Part shown: positions 24,225 to 33,093 of the stretch, in pieces
Position numbering within the stretch: the stretch's first letter is position 1
How the letters are laid out: each line of letters starts with the position of its first letter
Assembly (NCBI GenBank): GCA_003501565.1
Contig: DNPC01000836.1
Location: 1-34,419, forward strand
Reading direction: 5' to 3'
Length of the DNA stretch: 34,419 nt
DNA from: Planctomycetaceae bacterium
Lineage (GTDB): Bacteria > Planctomycetota > Planctomycetia > Pirellulales > Pirellulaceae
Translations under genes and position numbers: made by a program
The notes under the pieces: generated by a model
What the model saw: only the letters and a program-made list of their open reading frames with translations
What the model was told of the DNA's origin: nothing
Databases searched by the model: none

Positions 24225-26519
24225 ATGATCCGAAGCATCTTTCTAATCACATTAAGCGTTCTCGCGTCAATCGGGCACGGGAAGGCTCCACCGATTCAGT
24301 CCATCAATAAGCTGTCGTGGGGAGCCGAAAATGGACGTCAGGTTGCTTTACTTTCGCCGGAGCAGGAAGTCGCAGCGCAGGAAGTGTTTTCTTTCGCCCT
24401 GTGGATACGGCTAAGTGGTGAGGGAGAAGGTCATCCAAGCTTGGCTACCAATAAGCTGTGGGATGGGAGTGAAATCGTTGATTTGCTGAGCACCAGCAAC
24501 ATGGGGATTACCCTCAAGGGAGGAGTTGATCGCGGCTGGGCACTCGCCGTACAACCTAATGGATCCTGGGCTTGGAACACTGGCAACGGAAAGAGCCGTT
24601 TGGATTATCTCCCAACGGTCGCACGGCAGCCGATTCTCGATGATCGTTGGCATCTGCTTGCATTTAGTATCGATGAAACGCTCAATGAAGCACGGCTTTA
24701 CTATGACGGAGTAAACGTTGCTATCTACTCTATCAACGGCTTCACTGGGCTGTCCGATGGGCTTCGTGCCACAGTCGGTGGTGACCGAGTCAATAATCCA
24801 CCTGACACTCCAGTGTCAGGAACGTTGGCTAATGCACGGCTATGGAATCGTAAGTTGAGCGATGAAGAAGTGTTCTCCATCTACTGCGAACGATACCCGA
24901 ACGCGAGACAGGGAGCTTCGGCAGAGCATGTTGAAGAGATTAAGGTGCTGAGCTGGAACATCTGGCATGGTGCTCGACACCCGGGAACCAAGAAAGGGAT
25001 TCAACAAGCAGTTGACATAATCCGCAGCACTGAGGCAGACGTGATCACCATGCAAGAGACGTATGGTTCGGGCCCCGCGATTGCTGACCAATTGGGCTAC
25101 TACTTCTACTTAAGATCCAGCAACCTTTCGATACTGAGTCGCTATCCGATCGAAGATACACACGACCTATATCAGCCATTTCGCCTTGGTGGTGCATCAC
25201 TGAGGCTTTCCCCCTCTCAACAATTGAACGTCTTTTCTCTGTGGATCCACTATTTGCCCGCATGGCGAAGTGACGCCTACCAGTCCACGGCCACCGCCGA
25301 GGCGCTGGTCGATGGTGAATGGAAAACACGCGCCAAAGAGATACAGGAAATCCTCAAAGAGCTTCAGCCGTTCATCGAGAACTCGGACAAGGTTCCCTTG
25401 ATCGTAGGTGGAGACTTCAATAGTCCTTCGATACTCGACTGGACTGAGTCTACAGAGAGTTGGCATAACGGACTCGCCGTTGAATGGCCTGTTAGCGAAC
25501 AAATGCTTGAACAGGGATTTGTGGACAGCTATCGCTATATTCACAGCAATCCGCTGGAACACGCTGCACATGAGAAGTGGAATGGTGATGCGAAGAAACT
25601 GACGCACCGAATCGACTACATATACAGCCAAGGGGAATCCATCAAAACGCTCTCGTCTCAGATGATGAATGACCACAATGGCGAGTGGCCCAGTGATCAT
25701 CCGGCCGTGCTCACAACGTATCGGATGCCTACGAAACCAATGCGTGTCATCACGTACAACGTGTTGGAGGGGTTTCGTGGCGAACGCGGTGAAGAACGAC
25801 GAAAACGCGTCGCTGCCTGGCTCCGAAAACAGGAACCAGCGGTTGTCGCCTTTCAAGAGCTCAACGGATATTCCCAAGAGCGACTTCAACGTGAAGCATC
25901 CCTGTGGTCGCACAAGTATGCAGAAACACTAAAAGAAGACGGATACATCGTTGGATTGACGTCGAGGTCCCCCATCGAGGTCGTTGAGCGACTTCGACAA
26001 AGGATGCACCATGGGATGCTTCACTGCCGGACCGGTGGTATCGATTATCTTGTTATCCACCTCTCACCGTTTAGGTTTAAGCACAGGCAGAAGGAAGCGG
26101 AGCTTATCATCGAACGCGTTAAGAAGGTGCGTGCAGAGAACCGGCCAGTCGTCGTCCTAGGAGACTTCAACGCTTACTCACCTTCGGACCGACATCTTCA
26201 CACGAAGAACTTGGAATTGCTGCACAGATTGGCGGCGTCCGATGCTCGTCACGATCACGTTGAGAATCTAGATCGGGGTAAAATTGATTACTCAGTAATG
26301 CAGTCACTGCTGCAGATTGGACTGGTCGATGCGTACGAACGGAACGAAACGGTTGGTGAGACAACAAAGCCTCGAATCGATTTCATTCTCGTATCGCCAG
26401 ATTTAGCCGAGCGAAACAGTGCAGCGAGATGGTTTACGACAAAGGCGCACGAGGAAATGTCCGACCATTTTCCAGTCTCAGCTGATTTTCGTTTGCCAGC
26501 GATTTCATCCAAACAGTAG
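24225..26519 (+). CDS. Secreted LamG protein with two tandem EEP phosphodiesterase domains
   Basis: This 764-residue protein has AAGGA five bases before its ATG. A signal peptide (about 1-20) precedes a LamG domain (about 35-225; FSFALWIRLSGEG, RWHLLAFSIDE, ARLYYDG). EEP domain one (about 238-500) shows LSWNIWHG, MQETYG, GGDFNSP, HRIDYIY and SDHPAV. EEP domain two (about 508-755) shows ITYNVLEGF, FQELNG, VIHLSP, GDFNAYSPSD, RIDFILVS and SDHFPV. Both domains keep the Asn, Glu, Asp/Asn and His needed for metal-dependent phosphodiester cleavage. Two active EEP domains in one secreted chain with a lectin-like module is an unusual design. It ends the long plus-strand train. Confidence 0.9.
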   Translation: MIRSIFLITLSVLASIGHGKAPPIQSINKLSWGAENGRQVALLSPEQEVAAQEVFSFALWIRLSGEGEGHPSLATNKLWDGSEIVDLLSTSNMGITLKGGVDRGWALAVQPNGSWAWNTGNGKSRLDYLPTVARQPILDDRWHLLAFSIDETLNEARLYYDGVNVAIYSINGFTGLSDGLRATVGGDRVNNPPDTPVSGTLANARLWNRKLSDEEVFSIYCERYPNARQGASAEHVEEIKVLSWNIWHGARHPGTKKGIQQAVDIIRSTEADVITMQETYGSGPAIADQLGYYFYLRSSNLSILSRYPIEDTHDLYQPFRLGGASLRLSPSQQLNVFSLWIHYLPAWRSDAYQSTATAEALVDGEWKTRAKEIQEILKELQPFIENSDKVPLIVGGDFNSPSILDWTESTESWHNGLAVEWPVSEQMLEQGFVDSYRYIHSNPLEHAAHEKWNGDAKKLTHRIDYIYSQGESIKTLSSQMMNDHNGEWPSDHPAVLTTYRMPTKPMRVITYNVLEGFRGERGEERRKRVAAWLRKQEPAVVAFQELNGYSQERLQREASLWSHKYAETLKEDGYIVGLTSRSPIEVVERLRQRMHHGMLHCRTGGIDYLVIHLSPFRFKHRQKEAELIIERVKKVRAENRPVVVLGDFNAYSPSDRHLHTKNLELLHRLAASDARHDHVENLDRGKIDYSVMQSLLQIGLVDAYERNETVGETTKPRIDFILVSPDLAERNSAARWFTTKAHEEMSDHFPVSADFRLPAISSKQ

Positions 26520-26742
26520 TTCTTAAGGACTCCCCAATCCCGTTCGCATTTAAGCCTTACAAGAATACGCTTTGAACGAGCCAAGATCATCACAGCTCAC
26601 TATCGTTGTGGTGCAGAAATTGCTAACTGCATGGCGTTGATCTTGTCTATCGTTCCTGGCTCTCTTGGGCGACGCTGCTCAATTGTTATCCGATCAAGTA
26701 TCTGCGATTTACCTAGGAAGCCTAACTCATCTGGGTTCTACC

Positions 26743-27223
26743 ATGCCTGAACGCCGAATGCATCTTGTGTTTCCGAACCTAACGGCTGCTCGCGACGACC
26801 TCGAACACGTGCGTTTGGTAGGATACGACTTAGTCGGCAGTTGGAGCCTCGCCCAGATTTTTCACCACCTAAATCTGTCGATGGAGATGACCCTGAACGG
26901 GGCAAACTTCACTTGTCCTGCGTTCCTTCGACCGTTCTTCCGCGTCGCAATGATCGACCCTGCGTCGCGGAAGACCATCAAAGCTTCGAGGCAAAGCACC
27001 GGAACCAATTGTTCCTGATCAAGAACCGAACGGGGAGTTGGTGGTAAATCGTTTTTCTGAGTTATCAGATATCCTCATGCGCCCAGAAACACCGTTTGTC
27101 GAGACATACCCCATGCTGGGGCGATTGGACCGCTAACAGTGGCTGTTGCTTCAGCAATGGCATGCCGCACACCATCTGAGTTTTGTGGTGCCAAGGACTG
27201 ACGAAGGTCACGTCCACGGATAA
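26743..27223 (+). pseudogene. Broken DUF1569 family gene
   Basis: The first part reads MPERRMHLVFPNLTAARDDLEHV then GSWSLAQIFHHLNLSMEM (split here), the DinB-like opening of DUF1569. A single-base shift near 26985-27000 is needed to continue into APEPIVPDQEP, PMLGRLDR, an in-frame TAA (27134-27136) and QWLLLQQWHAAHHLSFVVPR, the characteristic C-terminal HxxHHLSF of the family. One frameshift and one stop make a working protein unlikely. I see no other gene in the flanks 26520-26742 and 27224-27463. Confidence 0.75.
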
Positions 27224-27463
27224 AACTCCTGTTCTTTCCTGCCTCGATTTGGCTAGCCTTCCAAAAGTCGTGTTTCCAAGCTTGAGTTCAAACACCGATC
27301 TACAGGTTGCCAGCTCAGCAAGTTCGATTCGAGGCTTGGAACCGAGCAAGACCGAGCTGATGAATAAATGCTGCCAGTCGCGTTATCCGAGTTGGCATTT
27401 TCGTGGCACAGCGTCGATGCTCGTGGCTTCCAAACCACTTCCAATTCTTAAGGGATAAGTGTT

Positions 27464-28468
27464 ATGACCGATTCTCGAATGACTGTATCACGCCGCCGTG
27501 CGATTGGTAGTTTTGCCCTTGCTGCGTCTTCATTTGGTTTTGCGCGGAGCTCGTCCAATGCATCCGAACCCCATGTTTCCCGACTAAGTCGGATCCAGCT
27601 TGGCTTAGTCGCGGATGTACACCAGGACATCATTCATGACGGCTATGCCCGTATCACGTCCTTTATCTCCGACATGGTGCAGCGAAAGCCAGATGCGATT
27701 CTACAACTTGGGGATTTTGCTCTTCCAAGGCGTCGCAATCAGCCTTTCCTTGACGTCTGGAACTCATTCGATGGAGATCGCTATCACGTTCTTGGAAATC
27801 ATGACATGCGAGACCTCGGTTTCAAGAGAGAGCAAACTATGGAGTGGTGGGGAATGAAATCACGTTACTACTCGTTTGATGTCGGTGGCTGGCATTTTGT
27901 CGTGTTGGACGGCAACGATCCCAACCCCGGAAGATGGTCCGGGTACGTGCGATACATCGGCGAAGAGCAACGCGAATGGCTAGAGGCTGACCTTAGACAA
28001 ACGTCAGCACCGACCATTGTATTTTCGCATCAGCAGTTGGAATCTGATTCGGGTATAGCGAACAGCGGTGAAGTGCGGGAGATACTTGAGAACGCAAATC
28101 AGGAGGCCGCGCGGACGAAAGTGATCGCTTGTTTCTGCGGTCATCATCACACCGACAAGCTGACTGAAATCGCGGGAATACGGTACATTCACATAAACAG
28201 CATGTCGTACAAATGGGTAGGCGGGAACAACGCTAGACTCAGGTTTCCCAAACACATTGAAGAAACCTACTCAAATGTAAAGAAGACGGTTCCTTATCAG
28301 GATCCCCTTTACACAGTGTTGACTCTTGATCCCGACAGCATGACGATGGGATTGGAAGGCAGGTCGACCTCTTTTGTACCGCCGTCGCCGTCAGAGATGA
28401 GGCTTCCGAATGCGGAACAAATGAAGTCGCAAATCTCTTCCAGGACGCTGAGAGTGAGTCTTGGTTGA
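27464..28468 (+). CDS. Tat-exported metallophosphoesterase
   Basis: This 334-residue enzyme begins with a twin-arginine signal (SRRRAIGSFALAASSFGFA, about 9-27), so it is exported folded, perhaps with metals already bound. The calcineurin-like fold shows LVADVHQD, LQLGDFA, VLGNHDMRD, VFSHQQL and CGHHHTDKL, a full set of dinuclear metal ligands. AAGGGA lies eight bases before the ATG. Its likely substrate is a phosphate ester in the periplasm. It is separated from the main train by the decayed DUF1569 gene, but shares orientation and theme with the LamG phosphatase and EEP proteins. Confidence 0.92.
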   Translation: MTDSRMTVSRRRAIGSFALAASSFGFARSSSNASEPHVSRLSRIQLGLVADVHQDIIHDGYARITSFISDMVQRKPDAILQLGDFALPRRRNQPFLDVWNSFDGDRYHVLGNHDMRDLGFKREQTMEWWGMKSRYYSFDVGGWHFVVLDGNDPNPGRWSGYVRYIGEEQREWLEADLRQTSAPTIVFSHQQLESDSGIANSGEVREILENANQEAARTKVIACFCGHHHTDKLTEIAGIRYIHINSMSYKWVGGNNARLRFPKHIEETYSNVKKTVPYQDPLYTVLTLDPDSMTMGLEGRSTSFVPPSPSEMRLPNAEQMKSQISSRTLRVSLG

Positions 28469-28566
28469 TCAGGCTGTAACCTCCTTATGCGCCCGAGATT
28501 GATCGCATGGTCTTTGGCGCGAGCACCTAGCTGAGCCACGATCAATTTTAAGTGTCGCAGAGCGGT

Positions 28567-28635
28567 TAGGTGCTTGCCTGAGTTCAACATCCAATTCGCC
28601 TCGCGATGTTTCGCAACAAGCTGCTCGGGCGTGTG
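28567..28635 (-). mobile_element. Possible IS3-type OrfA transposase remnant
   Basis: The minus strand encodes HTPEQLVAKHREANWMLNSGKHL in one frame (given in full here as parts: HTPEQLVAKHREA and NWMLNSGKHL). It closely recalls the N-terminus of IS3-family OrfA proteins in planctomycetes (HTPEQIVxKLREAdxxLxxGKxL). The frame then loses similarity, so only a scrap remains. It lies just downstream of the broken hydrolase, consistent with insertion and decay. The match is short and comes from memory. Confidence 0.4.
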
Positions 28636-28693
28636 CTGAAGTGGACCACGGTTATCGCGCTCCGGCAGCATATTCTTCAATGGACTCGCTGAT

Positions 28694-29541
28694 TCATGTA
28701 GCGTACCTCTCGAGGAATTGAAGGACAGCCTGGTTAAACTGCTCAGGTGCATTTCTTGCGATGAAATGACCTGCTCCGTCGATCCGTTTTAACTCTAGCG
28801 GTCCATTCAGGTGTTCGCGACCCACTACAAGTTGCTCCATGCCGATGTGTTCATCGTCAGTCGAATAGACCACAGCAAAGGTTGCTTTGTGTTTGGCAAC
28901 GGAACCAAACCTCCCGGTCTGTCGGGGTTAGCATTTGCATGATACCAATTCACAACTCCACAAAGTGTTCGATCCACTGATCTGTGTGCGGGTGGTGTTT
29001 CATCCAAGAACGAAACAGAGCCCAGTCGTCATGCCTCAATGCATCTTCTGCAACCTGGAAGTTGAACTAAAGCATGTACCAAGACATTCGGCTTTGTTGT
29101 AAACCAGCGCTCAAGAAGCCATTGATGTGACTAACGTTCTCACTAACCGCAGTGAGCACACGCTCCGGGCTAAGCGCTGTTAGCATCCACCCTGGGATTG
29201 AACCGCGGTCACCAAACACGATGTGATATGTCTGAATGCCCATAGCGTCAACGACGCCTAGCATATGCTCGTAGTCTTATTGCCCAGTGTAGTATTCAAT
29301 TTCAGGAGGTCTGCCTGACCCGCCTGCACCAAGCAAATCCAGGATCACAACTCGATACAGGGCTGCCCGAAACGCTGGCACATTAAACCTGAACTCCTCC
29401 GAGCTAGCGGGGGCACCGTGAAGCATAAATATGACCGGTTCGTCTGGCTCGCCTTCATCGTAAACATTGAATTTGAATCCATTGACTTCGATCGACTTGT
29501 ACTTCGTGGCCTGGAGTGGGGGGGGCAGTCAGCTGTGCCAT
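28694..29541 (-). pseudogene. Multiply disrupted alpha/beta hydrolase
   Basis: Joined across frames, the minus strand spells an epoxide-hydrolase/haloalkane-dehalogenase-like protein of about 280 residues. It opens at ATG 29541, then shifts frame at a run of eight C. It continues with VNGFKFNVYDEGE and FMLHGAPASSEEFR, then a TAA (29277-29279), the nucleophile elbow region VFGDRGSIPGW, a TAG (29067-29069) and AEDALRHDDWALFRSWM. Two more frame changes lead through VVNWYHANANPDRPG to the C-terminal IDGAGHFIARNAPEQF with the catalytic His. Two stops and about three frameshifts show it is dead. Confidence 0.85.
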
Positions 29542-29663
29542 CGGTTGTCCCTGTTTCTGAATCGAGTGTATAGCAGCGCCGTCGCTTCGTGACGGCAAAC
29601 CTTGATCACCAGGCCACGATCTGCACTTTTGGTTACCTACAAAACAGATGCTCTACGGATTAG

Positions 29664-30410
29664 TCATCGGTCGGATAGAGGCAACATCGCTTTCATTGAT
29701 TCCTCGACGCCCTTTGGGTCTTCTTTCAGTGAAGGAAGAATCTGTTTCGCGTAATCGCCCGGGTATACATCCTCGATGCCTTCTTCTATGGCATCGATCG
29801 ATTCTGTCGCGACCTCTTCAACGGTCGCTTTAGGGTCGGGGTAATTCTTCGCCAAAGGCGTGTCGACTTGAGCAGGCATCGATCCCACTACGAGTGTGCC
29901 TTGGGAAGCCAGTTCCGCGCGTACCCCTCGTGTTAAAGAAAGGGCTGCCGCCTTGGAAGCCGAGTAGGACCCTGCCATTGGCAAAGTCACGTTGGACAGC
30001 AGTGATAGGATATTGAGTATCGCACCGCCGCCGTTGGATTTTAAGATCGGTGCAAACGTGCGGATGACCCGCATAGGACCGAAGTAGTTCACATCAATTT
30101 CGGATTTCGCCTAATCCAACGTTTCGGCGGATAGAAAGCCCTGGTCAAATGAGATGCCCGCATTGTTAACTAGCAGTGTTACGTCCGTGGCCAATTCCGC
30201 GGCCGCCTCCACGTCGTCGCTGGAAGTAATGTCGACTTTGACCGGCACCAAAGCGTCTCCGTAAGTTGCTTGAAGGTCAGCTAAGCTCTCTGGCTTTCGG
30301 GCCGCGGCGTAAATCTTACTCGAACCTCGTTCAAATAGTTCGTGAACGATCGCGGATCCAATGCCACCGTTTGAGCCTGTGACCAGAGCGACGCTTCCTT
30401 TGATATTCAT
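29664..30410 (-). pseudogene. Short-chain dehydrogenase/reductase with an internal stop
   Basis: The reading frame encodes an SDR of about 248 residues with the cofactor motif TGSNGGIGSA near the start, LVNNAGIS, and the active-site YSASKAAA preceded by a Ser-rich strand (ILSLLSN). It is interrupted once, by an in-frame TAG at 30111-30113, between SAETLD and AKSEIDVNYFG. Both halves stay in the same frame, so this is a point nonsense change (or a sequencing error, or readthrough), not a frameshift. Everything else looks intact, including the ribosome binding site region GAAGGAAG. It follows the SnoaL-like gene in the same direction. Confidence 0.85.
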
Positions 30411-30480
30411 GATTTGTTTCTTCCTTCTTTACTAAAAAAACGATTAAGCGTAACACTCATCCCGGGCGGGCGATGAGCAA

Positions 30481-30921
30481 TCAGTCTTTCCGCCGAGCCT
30501 CCGCTACCCCCTGCGTGTTCTCGTAGAATTGTCCACCTATGATCTTGCCGTCTTTCATGTCAAATCGCGACAAGAAATCGCTGTTAACGGTCTTACCTGT
30601 TTCTTTATGACGGAAGACAAAGTTGCCTTCGACAAAAACGCATTCTCCCGCATCGGTGAAGCGAGCGGGATTGAATTCTAAAGCTTCAAACTCGGAAAAA
30701 AGCTCAGTCACTAGTTGAACGTACCCCTCCTTTCCTAGATGAGTGTGGCCTGCCCAAGGAATGGCATCACGTAGAGTTTCGTTGTCTGCCGATCCAACGA
30801 TCCAGCTGAAATCTGGCTGGGCGAATGAACCAAATGCAGTGTCGAAGTCACCTGCGTACTGTGCATCTAAGAAACCCTTGACGACGCGAACGTTGGCGGA
30901 ATTATTCACAGTATTTTCCAT
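30481..30921 (-). CDS. SnoaL-like (NTF2-fold) protein
   Basis: About 146 residues from the ATG at 30921; a TTG four codons upstream is the alternative. The sequence VRVVKGFLDAQYAGDFDTAF, PDFSWIVG, FTDAGECVFVEGNFVFRHKETGK and LSRFDMKDGKIIGGQFYENT follows the cone-shaped NTF2-like fold used by SnoaL-type isomerases, dehydratases and many binding proteins. No signal peptide is present. It lies between an intact MDR oxidoreductase and the damaged SDR on the same strand. The substrate is unknown. A similar but not identical NTF2-fold gene lies at the front of the same group. Confidence 0.8.
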   Translation of the reverse strand: MENTVNNSANVRVVKGFLDAQYAGDFDTAFGSFAQPDFSWIVGSADNETLRDAIPWAGHTHLGKEGYVQLVTELFSEFEALEFNPARFTDAGECVFVEGNFVFRHKETGKTVNSDFLSRFDMKDGKIIGGQFYENTQGVAEARRKD

Positions 30922-31015
30922 CTTGTTTACCAATGAGTTCTAATCTCACTATCTGTGTTGTCAAAAACGACATTGCCCTAGAATGAAATAGAAATAGCAG
31001 ATAAATCTCTCTCGT

Positions 31016-31963
31016 CTAATCAACTAGGAGCACCGCCTTTCCTGAGAACTTGCGTGACAATAAGTCTGCTGCAAGCCTTGGGGCTTCTATCCATGACGCG
31101 GACGTGATTTTGGGAGACTGCAACAGTTTTGAATCGACTAGCCGAAGAAGTCGCTTAAGAGCCACTGAGGATGATTCGATTTCTGTTTCTGAATACAGTG
31201 TGAGTCCATAGATTCGTCGCTGTCCACCATTCCCAAATAGATCAGGATGCGGAGAGAAGCTCGATTCATTGCTGCCGGAGACTCCGTAGGAAACCAGAGT
31301 CCCTCCTTTCTCCGTTACAGAAAGCAAGTGATGGAACAACTCACCGCCCACGCCGTCGATTACGAGGCGATGGCTACCTTCTGCATCGAGGCCAGTACCA
31401 TCTGAGCTGACAATGACGCCGTCCGCACCAAGTTCCTTGGCAAACGCGACCTGGTCCTTTTTGCGAACCAGAGCAACGACTCTGGCACCACTGAGCTTCG
31501 CGAGCTGTAGGGCGAAGAAGCCTACGCCGCCGGTTACTCCCGTGATGAGGGCAGAATGCCCAAGAACACGGTCCCCTTTGTCCACGGCAGCTAAGGCAGT
31601 CAGGCCGGCAACGGGAAGTGTTGCAGCTGATTCGTCAGAAACACCGTCGGGGACAAGCGCCATATAGGCGTGCTCTCCGATAACAAACTCCGCGAAGGCA
31701 TCCATCTCTGGCCGCCAGCCGACGACACGCGCTCCTTTCGCTGGCCCGCTTCCATCGGCCGCTGGTTCTTCGACTACGCCAACGTAGTCCCATCCAACAT
31801 TCTTGCCGATGGCGTCTGGCGATTGGGCTAAGCCAATTTCACCTCGATTCAAGGAGAAGGCTCTTACTTTCACCAGGCTTTGGTGTGCCGCCACCATCGG
31901 CCGTTCGTCGTCAATGAATTGCAATCCACCAGGTTCCTTCGAATTCATTCTTATTCGTTTCAT
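31016..31963 (-). CDS. Quinone-oxidoreductase-type medium-chain dehydrogenase
   Basis: About 315 residues from the ATG at 31963, with AAGGA upstream; a 57-residue longer frame overlaps the preceding gene and is rejected. GROES-like N domain features are FSLNRGEI and GWDYVGVV; the Rossmann core shows AALITGVTGGVGFFALQLAK and GARVVALVRKK (NADPH-type). No structural zinc-binding Cys cluster is present, so it belongs to the zinc-free quinone oxidoreductase (QOR/zeta-crystallin-like) group. It would reduce alpha,beta-unsaturated carbonyls or quinones. It sits 30 bases after the first SnoaL-like gene. Confidence 0.9.
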   Translation of the reverse strand: MKRIRMNSKEPGGLQFIDDERPMVAAHQSLVKVRAFSLNRGEIGLAQSPDAIGKNVGWDYVGVVEEPAADGSGPAKGARVVGWRPEMDAFAEFVIGEHAYMALVPDGVSDESAATLPVAGLTALAAVDKGDRVLGHSALITGVTGGVGFFALQLAKLSGARVVALVRKKDQVAFAKELGADGVIVSSDGTGLDAEGSHRLVIDGVGGELFHHLLSVTEKGGTLVSYGVSGSNESSFSPHPDLFGNGGQRRIYGLTLYSETEIESSSVALKRLLRLVDSKLLQSPKITSASWIEAPRLAADLLSRKFSGKAVLLVD

Positions 31964-31992
31964 TGCCTTAGATTCCTTTATATGTTCGCCAT

Positions 31993-32511
31993 TCAGACTT
32001 CGATGCCACGGATGATTGGTTCGGGCTCGAAGTTCTGTGGGTAGTGCATTCCTCGTTCGACCGTCAGGTATGTCGTGATATCGAGCGTGTGGTCGGCTAC
32101 CCAGAATCGGTTCACTTTGCCATGGTCGTGCCAAAGGATGAAATACTCGACGGAAGTGCCTTTGCGTCCAGTCGGCGCAAGGCCGAAGAAATCCTCCACG
32201 TGCTGCCAGTTGAGATTCACAGCGATGGCCGCCCGATTCACTCCATACAGCTCGTCAACCAGGTCAAGCCTCGGCCGAAAAGCAGTCTGGAACGCTCCTG
32301 CCCAGGCCTTCAACGGTTCAATTCCCTTGATTGGTTGCGAGCCGACTGTACTTCTGAGGTCAACGTCTGATGCAATTACTTCATCCCAAAGTTCGAGCTT
32401 TCTTTCGTTGAATCCAGTGTACACCTGCCTCCCTATCCGCTTCGATTCGGCAAGAGCCGACTTAACTTCTTCACCAGACATACCGTCTATATTCGTTGCT
32501 AATTCCGACAT
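31993..32511 (-). CDS. SnoaL-like / ester-cyclase-type protein
   Basis: About 172 residues. The ATG at 32511 is preferred because AGGAGG lies seven bases upstream; longer forms starting at 32592 lack such a site. The NTF2-like fold is suggested by VYTGFNERKLELWDEVIASDVDL (in parts: GFNERKLELWDEVI), PIKGIEPLKAWAGAF, VNLNWQHVEDFFGLAPTGRKG, FILWHDHGKVNRFWVADH. The pattern with GLAPTGRK resembles ester-cyclase/SnoaL proteins of the polyketide-cyclase type. It is the first gene of the minus-strand group with the MDR oxidoreductase. Confidence 0.82.
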   Translation of the reverse strand: MSELATNIDGMSGEEVKSALAESKRIGRQVYTGFNERKLELWDEVIASDVDLRSTVGSQPIKGIEPLKAWAGAFQTAFRPRLDLVDELYGVNRAAIAVNLNWQHVEDFFGLAPTGRKGTSVEYFILWHDHGKVNRFWVADHTLDITTYLTVERGMHYPQNFEPEPIIRGIEV

Positions 32512-33093
32512 CCTGTTGCCTCCTGTGTTCATGTTCTCGTGTCGTCTGCAGAGCCTACGACTTGCTGGAAACCGACCAACTAGGTACAGCACAATCGCTG
32601 TGAAGTGTCAATTTTTATCTTTCCCTTCACGTTGAGTCTTGAACATTGGTGCAGTCGAAAAAAAACTACGACTCCGGATTTGAGTGTAGGAAACCTCGCA
32701 GCTCTACCAAAGAGACTCTGCTTTTCGAACGGTCTCAGCGTTTTAGTTCCTATGAAGCAGTTTCAAAACTCTGATCCGCAATATCTGCCGCAAGTTTGAA
32801 GCCTGGACACCATTGGCTTGCAGGCGGCAGACCAACGCGATTTCCTGAGACACCTATGCCCTTCACCGGTCCGTGCTCCCGTACGGCCTGACGGCGCCAT
32901 TTTTCAAGGCAAGACAGACCGGGAGACGCAGCTTCCGGTTAGCTCCCGCCATCGCCAGTCGATGATCTGCTGAATGCGAATGGGCATTTGGGCGATTGAA
33001 AACAAAAACAGCACGATCGTTCAAGACGCATGTGGGAAAACCGACGACGCTCTAGCCGTGGCCTAAAGGAAACCAAACAGAAAAGAGAACTTT
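32512..33093. other. Intergenic region without recognisable genes
   Basis: About 580 bases between divergent genes (the SnoaL-like gene on the minus strand and the RND adaptor on the plus strand). It must hold both promoters. I found no convincing reading frame, hairpin or repeat, and no clear remnant of a protein family in any frame. Confidence 0.5.

Noticed and set aside
24840..25913. Long minus-strand frames opposite the double-EEP gene
   Set aside because: They mirror a well-supported coding region and lack family motifs.
29578..29596. GCCGTCGC-TTC-GTGACGGC hairpin as a terminator
   Set aside because: The stem is real, but no T run follows on either strand, so termination cannot be supported.
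32075..32635. Plus-strand 186-residue frame opposite the SnoaL-like gene
   Set aside because: The minus strand has a ribosome binding site and NTF2-fold similarity; the plus frame has neither.
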